Assembly (NCBI RefSeq): GCF_001905505.1
Contig: NZ_LIPG01000008.1
Location: 62,001 to 126,000 of the forward strand
DNA length: 64,000 nt
Source of the DNA: Streptomyces sp. CB02058
GTDB lineage: Bacteria; Actinomycetota; Actinomycetes; Streptomycetales; Streptomycetaceae
Direction: 5' to 3'
Part shown: positions 22,916-31,100 of the stretch, in pieces
Numbering within the stretch: the first letter of the stretch is position 1
Layout of the letters: each line of letters begins with the position of its first letter
The notes under the pieces: generated by a model
Database searches by the model: none
Told to the model about the DNA's origin: nothing
Seen by the model: the letters and a program-made list of their open reading frames with translations, nothing else
Position numbers and translations under genes: made by a program

Positions 22916-25321
22916 TCAGGTGCGGGCGGTGTCGTTGACGCACCTCAGCACCGGGCGCGTCCCCAGTGCCTCCGGGTCCTTCAGCACCGCGCCCGTGACA
23001 TGGAACACGGCGCTCTCGCCGGGCAGCAGGGTGACGAGCATGTCGTCCACCTCGGCCGCCGGGTCGAGCCGGTCGGGGAAGAGGGCGAGGTCCCTCAGGA
23101 GGGTCCGTGCCGTCACGGTCACCCGGTATCCGATACCCGACTCGTCACCCTGGGTCACGGAGACGTCGTACCGGGCGGGTGGCAGCGCGAGGCGGGTGTC
23201 CTCCTCGTAGAACTCGACCGCACGCAGCTCGCCCAGCTCCGCCACGAGCACCTCACGGGTGCTGTCTCCGGGCTCGGCGACCGCGGCCGGCAGGGGGACG
23301 CGGGAGACGTCGCGGGGCGCCGTGCTCACCGTCACCTCCTCCTGGGCCAGGACCGTGCCGTCCAGCGAGCGCCGGGTCAGCCGCAGCACGCCCTCCCAGA
23401 GGCGGGGGGAGTCGTTGACCAGGTGCAGGGCTCCGTCCCGTACGGCCATCAGGCGGTCGGCGTACACCGCGCGCAGGGCGTACCAGAGGGGCTTGCGGCG
23501 GCCGTCCCCGTCCACCGCGGCCCAGGACACGACCGGCCAGCAGTCGTTGAGCTGCCACACGATCGAGCCCATGCAGTACGGGGTGTGCGAGCGGAAGTGG
23601 CGGATGCCGAAGGCCACCGCGCGGGCCTGGTTCAGCTGGGTGAGCCAGTGCCAGTCGTCGAAGGAGGTGGGCTGCGGAAGATGGTCGCCCAGGCCGCGCA
23701 GCAGCTTGGCGTCGCCGTCCTCCGCCTTCTGGTGGTGGGCGATCAGCGGGGCGCCCAGGCCGAGCGGACCGCTGACGGCCCGGCGCAGGGTGGCGTACGC
23801 GGGCGGGCCCTGGAAGCCGAACTCGGCCACGAAGCGGTGGGCGGTGTCGGCGTAGTGGGTGTAGTCGACGCGGTTCCAGACATCCCAGAGGTGCACCGTG
23901 CCCCGGGCGGGGTCCTGCGGGGGCAGCTCCGGGGAGCCCGAGTAGGGCGAGCCCGGCCAGTAGGGACGGGTGGGATCGGTCTCGGCGCACAGGGCGGGCA
24001 GCAGCTCGTGGTAGTACGCGTGCCCCCAGGTGCGGCCCTCCAGCTTCTCCTGCCAGCCCCAGTCGGCGTGGCCCTCCAGGTTCTCGTTGTTCCCGCACCA
24101 CAGCACCAGTGAGGGGTGCGGGGCGAGCCGGACGAGGTTCTCGCGCGCCTCGGCGGCCACCTCGTCGTACAGCGGCTGCTCCTCCGGATAGGCCGAGCAG
24201 GCGAACGGGAAGTCCTGCCAGACCAGCAGCCCCTTCTCGTCGGCCAGCTCGTAGAAGTCGTCGCTCTCGTAGAGGCCGCCGCCCCAGACGCGGATGAGGT
24301 TCACACCCGCCGCGACCGCCTGGTCGAAACGGTCGGAGATCCGCTGCCGGGTGACCCGCGCGGGGAAGCAGTCGTCGGGGATCCAGTTCACCCCGCGCAC
24401 GAAGACGGGCTCGTCGTTCACCGAGACGCGGAACGCCTCGTGCTCCAGGGCGACGCCCCGGAAACCCGTCCTGCCGCTCCACGCCTCGTCGCCGAGGCGG
24501 ACGGTGACGTCGTACAGCGGCTGCTCGCCGTGGCTGTGCGGCCACCAGCGCTCCGCGACGGGGACGGAGAGCGTGACCTCTCCGCGGGACCCTCCGGCCG
24601 GGACACTGAACACGGCCCGTTCGCCGGCCACCTCCACCGTCGCCTCCAGAGGGCCGTCGCCGGACCGTTCGACGTCGAGGGTGAGGGCCAGGCGCGGCAC
24701 CCCGTCCCCGTCGAGGTCGGCGAGGACCTTCACCTCGGCGATCCTCGGGCCGCTCCAGGACTCCAGGGCGACGGGCCGCCAGATGCCCGAGGTGACCAGG
24801 GTCGGGCCCCAGTCCCAGCCGAAGTTGCATGCCATCTTGCGGATGAAGGCGTACGGCTCGGAGTAGGCGCCCGGCCGGTCGCCGAGCTTGTCGCGCAGTG
24901 CCTCGGCGTAGGCGTACGGCGCGGTGAAGCGTACGGCGAGGGTGTTGGAGCCCTCGCGCAGCAGCTCCCTGACGGGGAAGCGGTAGGCGCGGTGCTGGTT
25001 GGCGGTGCTGCCCACCTCGGTGCCGTTGAGCAGGACCGTGGCGACGGTGTCGAGGCCGTCGAAGCAGAGAGCGGCGGACTCGTGCCCGTCGTCGGACCAG
25101 TCGAAGGCGGTGCTGTACGTCCAGTCGGTGCGGCCGATCCAGCCGAGCCGGTTCTCGTTGTCGTCCAGATACGGGTCGTCGATCAGCCCGGCGGCCAGCA
25201 GGTCCGTGTGCACGCAGCCGGGGACGGCCGCGGCGACGCCGCCCGTGGGGAGCCCCACCGGTACGGGGCCGTCGGCGGTGAGCGTCCAGCCCTCGTGCAG
25301 GGGCAGGTGGCGAGAGGTCAC
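22916..25321 (-). CDS. Beta-mannosidase, glycoside hydrolase family 2
   Basis: An 801-residue GH2 enzyme. Residues 1-190 form the sugar-binding jelly roll (LHEGWTLTADG, GCVHTDLLAAGLIDDPY, MACNFGWDWGPTLVTSGIW). An immunoglobulin-like domain follows, then the TIM barrel with FVRGVNWIPDDCFP and LIRVWGGGLYESDDFYE. The acid/base is E413 in WCGNNENLEG and the nucleophile is E500 in VAEFGFQGPP. This pattern is specific for beta-mannosidases rather than beta-galactosidases. There is no signal peptide, so it acts on imported mannosides. The GTG start overlaps the stop of the transporter ATPase gene (GTGA), making it the last gene of the transporter operon. Confidence 0.93.
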   Translation of the reverse strand: MTSRHLPLHEGWTLTADGPVPVGLPTGGVAAAVPGCVHTDLLAAGLIDDPYLDDNENRLGWIGRTDWTYSTAFDWSDDGHESAALCFDGLDTVATVLLNGTEVGSTANQHRAYRFPVRELLREGSNTLAVRFTAPYAYAEALRDKLGDRPGAYSEPYAFIRKMACNFGWDWGPTLVTSGIWRPVALESWSGPRIAEVKVLADLDGDGVPRLALTLDVERSGDGPLEATVEVAGERAVFSVPAGGSRGEVTLSVPVAERWWPHSHGEQPLYDVTVRLGDEAWSGRTGFRGVALEHEAFRVSVNDEPVFVRGVNWIPDDCFPARVTRQRISDRFDQAVAAGVNLIRVWGGGLYESDDFYELADEKGLLVWQDFPFACSAYPEEQPLYDEVAAEARENLVRLAPHPSLVLWCGNNENLEGHADWGWQEKLEGRTWGHAYYHELLPALCAETDPTRPYWPGSPYSGSPELPPQDPARGTVHLWDVWNRVDYTHYADTAHRFVAEFGFQGPPAYATLRRAVSGPLGLGAPLIAHHQKAEDGDAKLLRGLGDHLPQPTSFDDWHWLTQLNQARAVAFGIRHFRSHTPYCMGSIVWQLNDCWPVVSWAAVDGDGRRKPLWYALRAVYADRLMAVRDGALHLVNDSPRLWEGVLRLTRRSLDGTVLAQEEVTVSTAPRDVSRVPLPAAVAEPGDSTREVLVAELGELRAVEFYEEDTRLALPPARYDVSVTQGDESGIGYRVTVTARTLLRDLALFPDRLDPAAEVDDMLVTLLPGESAVFHVTGAVLKDPEALGTRPVLRCVNDTART

Positions 25322-26211
25322 GCGGAGGTCCTTCCGCAGTCGGGGAGTTGGGCGCAGGCGACGAAGTGGTCCGGTTCCGTCTCGTGCAGATCGGAGTCCT
25401 GTGCGCCTCCCTCGTGGTAGGCGCAGGACTCGACGGGTTCGGCGGACGTCCAGGGCTGGTTCAGCCGGGGCACCGCGGCCAGGAGCGTGCGGGTGTAGGG
25501 GTGGAGCGGGTTGCCGAAGACCTTCTGCGTATCGCCGCGTTCGACGACCCGGCCGTTCCTGAGCACCACCGTCCTCTCGGCGAGATAGGTGCCGAGGGAG
25601 AGGTCGTGGGTGATGTAGAGGACGCCGAGACCCCGCTCCTTGAGGCCCGCGAGAAGGTTGAGCACGTCGATGCGGGTGGAGGCGTCGAGCATGCTGGTGA
25701 TCTCGTCGGCGACCAGGAAACGCAGGTCGAGCAGGAGCGCCCTGGCGATCAGCAGGCGCTGGAGCTGGCCGCCGCTGAGCTGGTGCGGATAGCGGCCGAG
25801 CACCTGCCCGGGGTCCAGGCGTACGTCCCGTACGGCCTTCTCCACGCGGTCGGCCCACTCCTTGTCGGAGACGCCCGGGTGGTAGGCGCGGCGGACGAGG
25901 GCGAAGACTCGGTCGGCCTTGAAGACGGGGTTGTAGCAGCTGAAGGGGTCCTGGAAGACGCCCTGGACACGGCGGTAGAAGTCCTTGCCGGGACGGACCT
26001 GTTCGCCGTCGAGGGTGAGGCTGCCGGAGCTGACCTGGGTGAGGCCGAGCACCATGCGGCCGATGGTGGACTTGCCGCTGCCGCTCTCTCCGATGAGGGA
26101 GACCAGCTCGCCCGGTGCGGCGGAGAAGGACACCCGGTCGACGGCGGTGGTGGAGCCGCCGCCGAAGGCACCGGCCCGGAAGGTCTTGGTGACACGGTCG
26201 AGGGTCAGCAT
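25318..26211 (-). CDS. Oligopeptide/oligosaccharide ABC importer ATPase (DppF-like)
   Basis: A 297-residue ATPase. Walker A is GESGSGKST, the Q-loop is FQDPFSCYNP, the signature is LSGGQLQR, Walker B is FLVADEITSMLD and the switch His is in YITHDLSLG. The C-terminal oligopeptide-type extension (HPYTRTLLAAVPRLNQPW) ends in a Cys-containing segment (CAYHEGG..CAQLPDCG). The ATG at 26211 overlaps the stop of the companion ATPase gene (ATGA). Together with the permeases and binding protein it powers uptake of the beta-mannosidase substrate, by inference from context. Confidence 0.92.
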   Translation of the reverse strand: MLTLDRVTKTFRAGAFGGGSTTAVDRVSFSAAPGELVSLIGESGSGKSTIGRMVLGLTQVSSGSLTLDGEQVRPGKDFYRRVQGVFQDPFSCYNPVFKADRVFALVRRAYHPGVSDKEWADRVEKAVRDVRLDPGQVLGRYPHQLSGGQLQRLLIARALLLDLRFLVADEITSMLDASTRIDVLNLLAGLKERGLGVLYITHDLSLGTYLAERTVVLRNGRVVERGDTQKVFGNPLHPYTRTLLAAVPRLNQPWTSAEPVESCAYHEGGAQDSDLHETEPDHFVACAQLPDCGRTSA

Positions 26212-27155
26212 CAGGCCGCCTTCCAGCATGCGACGGTGTGGCGCGGGGCTACCTCGACGACCGGGGGCTCCTCGGCACACCCGCTGTCGGCGAGCGGGCA
26301 GCGGGCGCGGAAGCGGCAGCCGGCGGGAGGGTTCAGCAGGGAGGGCGGGGAGCCCTCGATGCCGCTGAGCGGCTTGTCCTTGAAGCGGGCGCCGACCTGG
26401 GGCAGCGAGCCGATCAGCATCTTGGTGTACGGGTGGCGGGGCGCGGTGGTCAGCGTCTTCGTGGGCGCCTTCTCGGCGAGCTTGCCCGCGTACATCACCA
26501 TGATCGAGTCGGCGATGTGCGAGGTCAGCCCGAGGTCGTGGGTCACGAAGATCATGCTGGTGACCAGGCCCTTGTCGCGGAGCCCGGTGAGCGCGCCCAC
26601 GACGGCCTGCTGGTTGGAGACGTCCAGCGCCGACGTGACCTCGTCGGCGATGAGCACGGACGGGTCGAGCAGCGTGGAGATCACCATGACGGCGCGCTGC
26701 TTCATGCCCCCGGACAGCTCGATGGGATAGCGCTCCAGGACCTCGGGTTCGAGGCCGACCAGCGCGAGCCTGCGGTGCAGTTCGTCCGTGTCCACGGTGA
26801 CACCGCGCGAGGCGAGGAGCTCGCGGATCATGCGGCCGATGCGCCGGGTCGGGTTGAGCGCGCTCATCGAGTACTGGGGGACGAGCGAGATCTTGTGGAA
26901 GCGGTAGGCGTTCATGGCCCGGTCGTCGGACAGCGGCAGTTCGTCGCCGTCCAGGGTCACGGTGCCGCCCACGTGCCGCATCCGCCCGTCGAGACGGATG
27001 AGGGACTTGCCCAGGGTGGTCTTGCCGCAGCCGGACTCGCCGGCCAGGCCCAGGATCTCGCCGTCCGCCAGGTCGAAGCCGACGCCGTCCAGGGCCCGGA
27101 CCTCGCCACGCAGCGTGCGGTAGTGGACCCGCAGATCGTTGACGGTCAGGGTCAT
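26211..27155 (-). CDS. Oligopeptide/oligosaccharide ABC importer ATPase (DppD-like)
   Basis: A 314-residue ATPase with Walker A GESGCGKTTLGKSL, Q-loop LVPQYSMSALNP, signature ELSGGMKQR, Walker B VLIADEVTSALDV, and switch FVTHDLGL. The C-terminal CRFRARCPLADSGCAEEPP cysteine cluster is the Fe-S-type motif of Dpp/Opp ATPases. It lies four bases after the stop of the second permease gene and overlaps the next ATPase gene. Confidence 0.93.
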   Translation of the reverse strand: MTLTVNDLRVHYRTLRGEVRALDGVGFDLADGEILGLAGESGCGKTTLGKSLIRLDGRMRHVGGTVTLDGDELPLSDDRAMNAYRFHKISLVPQYSMSALNPTRRIGRMIRELLASRGVTVDTDELHRRLALVGLEPEVLERYPIELSGGMKQRAVMVISTLLDPSVLIADEVTSALDVSNQQAVVGALTGLRDKGLVTSMIFVTHDLGLTSHIADSIMVMYAGKLAEKAPTKTLTTAPRHPYTKMLIGSLPQVGARFKDKPLSGIEGSPPSLLNPPAGCRFRARCPLADSGCAEEPPVVEVAPRHTVACWKAA

Positions 27156-27159
27156 GTGC

Positions 27160-28065
27160 TCAGGACTCCCTCAGCTTCGGGTTGAAGACCTCGTCGAGGC
27201 CCACGTTGGCGACGTAGAGCGCGCCGACGATCGCGGTGATCCCGGCGCCCGGCGGAATGAACCACCACCACATGCCGAGTTGGAGCGCGCTCCACTGCTG
27301 GGCGCTCTGGAGCATCAGGCCGAGCGAGACGCCCTCGGTCGGGCCGAGCCCGATGAAGTCCAGCGAGGAGGCGATGAGGATGGACCCGCCGAAGAGGAGG
27401 ATGAACATCATGAAGAGGTACGAGCTCATGTTGGGCGCGATCTCGCGGAAGACGATCCGCCAGGTGCCGCTCCCGCTGAGCCGGGCCAGATCCACGAACT
27501 CCCGGGTGCGCAGCGAGAACGTCTGCGCGCGGATGGCCCGCGCCGCCCAGGGCCACGAGGTCAGTCCGATGAACAGGCCCTGCACGGCCACGCTGCGCAC
27601 GCCCATGTAGGCGTTGATGATCAGCAGGACGGCGAGGGCGGGGATCACGAGGACGACGTTGGTGAGCATGTTGAGGATCTCGTCGGTGACTCCGCCCCGG
27701 TAGCCGGCGAGGAAGCCGACCACCATGGCGATCACGGCGGCGATGGCCCCGCCGACGACGCCCACCAGGAAGGTGGCGCGCAGCCCGTGCACGAACTGGG
27801 CGTACACGTCCTGGCCGAAGGTGGTGGTGCCCATCCAGTACGTGCCGTCGGGCGCGGCGGCCTGCGGGCCCACGTACTCGTTGGGGTTGCCGCTGTCGAG
27901 CAGCATCGGGCCGATGACGCCGACGGCGAGCAGGACGGCGACGAGGGTCACGCCGATGATCAACTTGGGGTTGCGCACCGCGTAGTGCAGCGACTCGCGG
28001 CCGGGCTTGGCGACGGGCGCGTCGGCGGACGGGGCCTCGGGTGCCGGGTCGGGCAGTGTGCTCAT
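27160..28065 (-). CDS. ABC importer permease (DppC-like)
   Basis: A 301-residue membrane protein. It has one N-terminal helix (LIIGVTLVAVLLAVGVIGPML), a periplasmic-type loop with MGTTTFGQDVYAQFVHGLR, and five more helices. The EAA coupling motif is RTREFVDLARLSGSGTWRIVFREIAPN, typical of DppC. The ATG at 28065 overlaps the stop of the DppB-like gene by four bases (ATGA). Confidence 0.92.
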   Translation of the reverse strand: MSTLPDPAPEAPSADAPVAKPGRESLHYAVRNPKLIIGVTLVAVLLAVGVIGPMLLDSGNPNEYVGPQAAAPDGTYWMGTTTFGQDVYAQFVHGLRATFLVGVVGGAIAAVIAMVVGFLAGYRGGVTDEILNMLTNVVLVIPALAVLLIINAYMGVRSVAVQGLFIGLTSWPWAARAIRAQTFSLRTREFVDLARLSGSGTWRIVFREIAPNMSSYLFMMFILLFGGSILIASSLDFIGLGPTEGVSLGLMLQSAQQWSALQLGMWWWFIPPGAGITAIVGALYVANVGLDEVFNPKLRES

Positions 28066-29057
28066 GACGTGCCTCCTGCCATGCCCGTACGGGTGCGGGG
28101 GTCGACGATGACGTACACGATGTCGATGAGGAAGTTGGCGATCAGTACGCCGATGACGATGAAGAGGAACGCGCCCTGGAGCAGGAAGAAGTCCTGGTTC
28201 TGGATCGCGGCCAGGATCAGTGAGCCGAGCCCCGGGTAGGCGAAGACGATCTCGGTGACGAGCGCTCCGGCGACGAGCACCCCGAGCTGGAGCGCCAGCC
28301 CGGTGACCTGGGGCAGTACGGCGTTGCGGAACGCGTAGCGGCGGATCAGCCGCTGGGGTGCGCCGAGGGCCGACAGATAGGCGGAGTAGTCCGACTCCAG
28401 CTCGTAGATGATCATGTTGCGCATGCCGATGGCCCAGCCGCCGAGCGCGACCAGGAAGAGGGAGAGGAACGGCAGCACCCAGTGGTGCAGCGCGTCCACC
28501 GCGAAGTCGGCGCTCCAGCCGGGCTGGATGTCCAGGCTGTAGCCCCCGGATATGGGGAACCAGCCGGCCTTGGCGCCCAGCGCCCAGGCGAGGATGACGG
28601 CGATCCACATGTACGGCATGGCGGTGAGCAGATACCCGGCCGGCAGCACGGTGTTGTCCAGGACCTTGCGGCGGGCGGACAGCGCACCGATCCAGTTGCC
28701 CACGAACCAGCTGAGCAGGACGGCCGGGATCATCAGCCCGAGCGTGTACGGGAGCGCGTCGAGCAGGACGTCGCCGACGGGCGTGGGGAAGACGAAGATC
28801 GAGATGCCGAAGTCGCCCTGGAGGAGTGCCCCCCAGAAGTGGAGGTACTGCTGCCACAGCGGCTCGTCGAAGCCGAACAGGTTGTTGTAGTACGTGCGCA
28901 TCGCCTCGGCGGCCTCCGGCTGCGAGACCCGGGCGCGGGCGACCATGGCGGAGACCGGGTCTCCGGGCATGAAGCGCGGGATCATCCAGTTGACGGTGAC
29001 GGCGACGACGAAGGTCAGTGCGTAGATGAGAAGTTTGCGGGCGAAGTAGCGGCGCAA
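28062..29057 (-). CDS. ABC importer permease (DppB-like)
   Basis: A 331-residue permease starting LRRYFARKLLIYALTF. The family blocks are FMPGDPVSAM near the N-terminus, FGFDEPLWQQYLHFWGALLQGDFG, and the EAA-like RRYAFRNAVLPQVTGLALQL. The TTG at 29057 is preferred because GGGGAG lies seven bases upstream; GTG 29093 would put the start inside a strong hairpin and lacks a ribosome-binding site. It follows the binding-protein gene after an 87-bp spacer. Confidence 0.88.
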   Translation of the reverse strand: MRRYFARKLLIYALTFVVAVTVNWMIPRFMPGDPVSAMVARARVSQPEAAEAMRTYYNNLFGFDEPLWQQYLHFWGALLQGDFGISIFVFPTPVGDVLLDALPYTLGLMIPAVLLSWFVGNWIGALSARRKVLDNTVLPAGYLLTAMPYMWIAVILAWALGAKAGWFPISGGYSLDIQPGWSADFAVDALHHWVLPFLSLFLVALGGWAIGMRNMIIYELESDYSAYLSALGAPQRLIRRYAFRNAVLPQVTGLALQLGVLVAGALVTEIVFAYPGLGSLILAAIQNQDFFLLQGAFLFIVIGVLIANFLIDIVYVIVDPRTRTGMAGGTS

Positions 29058-29077
29058 GGGTGCTCCCCTGGTGGAGA

Positions 29078-29121
29078 GCCCCGCCGTGCGCACACGGTCA
29101 GGTGTGGGCGCACGGCGGGGC
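29078..29121 (-). terminator. Attenuator-like hairpin between binding protein and permease genes
   Basis: A perfect 14-bp stem, GCCCCGCCGTGCGC (29078-29091) and its complement (29108-29121), with a further ACAC/GTGT extension inside. It lies in the operon spacer. Partial termination or 3' protection here would explain excess binding protein over the membrane components, a common arrangement in ABC import operons. Confidence 0.65.
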
Positions 29122-29144
29122 GGTCATGGACGGCGGCTTCCGCG

Positions 29145-30878
29145 CTACTTGGCGGGCTTCAGCTGGGTGAGCGTCTCGAAGCCGCCCATCTCCAGCCAGT
29201 TGCGCCACAGGGCGGGTGCCGTCTTGGGAGCACCGTCGGCGTCCGACGGCCAGTTCGTCCAGGTACCGGTGGTGGACTGCGACCAGAGGCCGTTGTACCA
29301 GAGCGGGATGATGGGCATCTCGGTCAGCTGGATGTCCTGGATCTTCGACACGGCGGCCTTCATGCCCGCGGCGTCGTCGGTCTTCACCCCGCCGAGCTCC
29401 TGCACCAGCTTCCAGGCTTCTTCGTTCTCGTACCGGCCGAAGTTGACCGTGTTCTGCTGCTTCTGGACGGGCATCTGGAACATGTAGTCGTAGTACGTCC
29501 AGGGGGTGTTCGACAGCTGGCGCTCGTTGTTGATGACGAGGTCGAAGTCGCCCTTGCCGCGCTGCTCGTTCAGGGCGTTCTGGTCGGGGAACTCGGTGCT
29601 GAGCTTGATGCCCGCCTCCTTGGCCCCGGCGGCGATGACCTTGGCGGCCTCCATCCAGTCCGTCCAGCCGGAGGGCACGGCCAGCTTCAGGCTGAGGGCG
29701 GAGCCGTCCTTGTTCTCGACGAAGCCGTCGCCGTCCTTGTCCTTGTAACCGGCGTCCGCGAGCTCCTTCTTCGCCGCGGCGGCGTCGTGCGTGAAGCCCT
29801 TCTCCGCGATGAGGGCCTTGTCCTCGTACTGCTCCCACTGCGGCAGCAGCCCGGTCGGGGAGGCCGGCTTGACGAGGTCGCCGTACACACCCTTCACGAT
29901 CTTGGAGGTGTCGACGGAAGCGGCCAGCGCCCTGCGGAAGGCGGCGTCGTCCATCGGCTTCTTGGTGGTGTTGGGCACCAGCCAGGCGGTGTTGGCCGAG
30001 AGCATGTAGGGGGCCTCGTCGTAGTACGAGACGACCTTCTTGCTCTTGACCAGCGAGGAGGCTCCGGGCAGGAAGTTGTTGCTGAGGTCCAGCTGGCCCT
30101 GACCCAGCTGACCGATGACCACTTCGTTGCTCGGGTTGGAGACGTCGACGATGTAGCGGGGGGCGGGCGTCATGCTGAGCGCCTTGGTGCCCCACCAGTC
30201 GTCGCGCCGCTCCCAGACGACCCGGTCCTGGGACTTGCTCTTGAGCTTGTACGCCCCGGTGCCGACCGGCTTGTCGTTGACGCCGTTGAGGACGTCCTCG
30301 TCGGAGCGGGTGCTCCAGATGTGCTCGGGGACGACCGGCTGGCCGTAGAGGGTGTAGTCCCACTCCTGGTAGCGGGCCTCCTTGAAGGTGAAGCGGACCG
30401 TGCTGTCGTCCACCGCCTTCGCGTCGGACAGCCAGCTCCACAGCGAGTGGAAGGAGGCGGCCTCGATCTTGCCCAGGCCGTAGGAGTACGCCACGTCCTT
30501 CGCGGTCAGCGGCTTGCCGTCGGCCCAGGTGATGCCGGAGCGCAGCTTCACCTCGTACGTCTTGTCGTCGGTCCAGCTGCCCGACTCCGCGAGCCAGGGC
30601 GTCAGCTTGCCCTCGTTGGGGTCGAAGTGGAACAGCGTCTCGTAGACCAGGCCCTTGGTGCCGGTCGCGTGGTCCCAGTTGCGCAGCGGGTTGTAGTTGG
30701 CCGGAGGCCCCCACTGGGTGCCGGTGGTGTAGAGCGTCTCATTGCGCGGAAGCGAGCCGCCCTTGCCGACCGGGCCGCCGGAGCCGCCCGTCCCCGAACC
30801 GCCTCCCGTGCACGCGGTCGCGGCGAGTGTGAACACGGCGAGTGCGGTGGTGACCCGCAGCCGGGTACGCGTACCCAT
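29145..30878 (-). CDS. Family 5 extracellular solute-binding lipoprotein
   Basis: A 577-residue SBP_bac_5 protein. The signal peptide ends in a lipobox (LAATACTGG, lipidated Cys23). A Gly/Ser linker and the two-lobed binding fold follow (YETLFHFDPNEGKLTPWLAE, YEVKLRSGITWADGKPLTAKD, MPIIPLWYNGLW). A DKDGDGFVENKD loop is common in this family. ATG 30878 is preceded by AGGAGGGG. It is the first gene of the transporter operon, reading from TTGACA-17-TACCTT at 30969-30941. The association with a beta-mannosidase suggests beta-mannoside or mannan oligosaccharides rather than peptides as ligand. Confidence 0.92.
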   Translation of the reverse strand: MGTRTRLRVTTALAVFTLAATACTGGGSGTGGSGGPVGKGGSLPRNETLYTTGTQWGPPANYNPLRNWDHATGTKGLVYETLFHFDPNEGKLTPWLAESGSWTDDKTYEVKLRSGITWADGKPLTAKDVAYSYGLGKIEAASFHSLWSWLSDAKAVDDSTVRFTFKEARYQEWDYTLYGQPVVPEHIWSTRSDEDVLNGVNDKPVGTGAYKLKSKSQDRVVWERRDDWWGTKALSMTPAPRYIVDVSNPSNEVVIGQLGQGQLDLSNNFLPGASSLVKSKKVVSYYDEAPYMLSANTAWLVPNTTKKPMDDAAFRRALAASVDTSKIVKGVYGDLVKPASPTGLLPQWEQYEDKALIAEKGFTHDAAAAKKELADAGYKDKDGDGFVENKDGSALSLKLAVPSGWTDWMEAAKVIAAGAKEAGIKLSTEFPDQNALNEQRGKGDFDLVINNERQLSNTPWTYYDYMFQMPVQKQQNTVNFGRYENEEAWKLVQELGGVKTDDAAGMKAAVSKIQDIQLTEMPIIPLWYNGLWSQSTTGTWTNWPSDADGAPKTAPALWRNWLEMGGFETLTQLKPAK

Positions 30879-30940
30879 AGCCCCTCCTTTTCCCCCGCCG
30901 TCCCTGCCGAGCGGAGTTACTGAACCGGGTAAGTGCCGTG

Positions 30941-30969
30941 AAGGTATGGGGGCCCAGTAGCGGTGTCAA
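30941..30969 (-). promoter_or_regulatory. Promoter of the mannoside transporter operon
   Basis: On the minus strand TTGACA (30969-30964), a 17-bp spacer and TACCTT (30946-30941) make a strong vegetative-type promoter. It lies 63 bp upstream of the binding-protein start. Confidence 0.65.
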
Positions 30970-30975
30970 TAGAGC

Positions 30976-30987
30976 GGGAGCGCTCCC
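30976..30987. promoter_or_regulatory. LacI-family operator GGGAGCGCTCCC
   Basis: A perfect 12-bp palindrome, extended to CGGGAGCGCTCCCA, with the central CG typical of LacI-family operators. It closely matches the CebR-box known from Streptomyces cellobiose genes (from memory). It sits just upstream of the -35 element of the transporter promoter and in front of the divergent LacI gene. Confidence 0.75.
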
Positions 30988-31080
30988 ATTCGAGTTTTTT
31001 CAGGGGTGTTGGAAGAGGTCTGGACCGCGCCGGGGAAGACAGAGGTCAGGGCCCTGCGGCTAAGATGCGCCCTGAACACG

Positions 31081-31088
31081 AACCGGTT
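31081..31088. promoter_or_regulatory. Second LacI-type half-palindrome AACCGGTT
   Basis: An 8-bp palindrome with central CG, ending 12 bp before the LacI start codon and about 15 bp after a possible -10 element (TAAGAT). It could mediate autoregulation; short palindromes are common, so confidence is low. Confidence 0.35.
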
Positions 31089-31100
31089 AAGCGAGGTCGC

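Noticed and set aside
22916..25858. 980-residue version of the beta-mannosidase
   Set aside because: The N-terminal 179 residues overlap the ATPase gene and are low-complexity Arg/Pro/Gly. The GTG at 25321 gives a standard-length GH2 enzyme and a four-base overlap.
29700..29760. EF-hand-like DKDGDGFVENKD in the solute-binding protein as evidence of calcium regulation
   Set aside because: This short loop is common in family 5 binding proteins of actinomycetes and is probably structural only.
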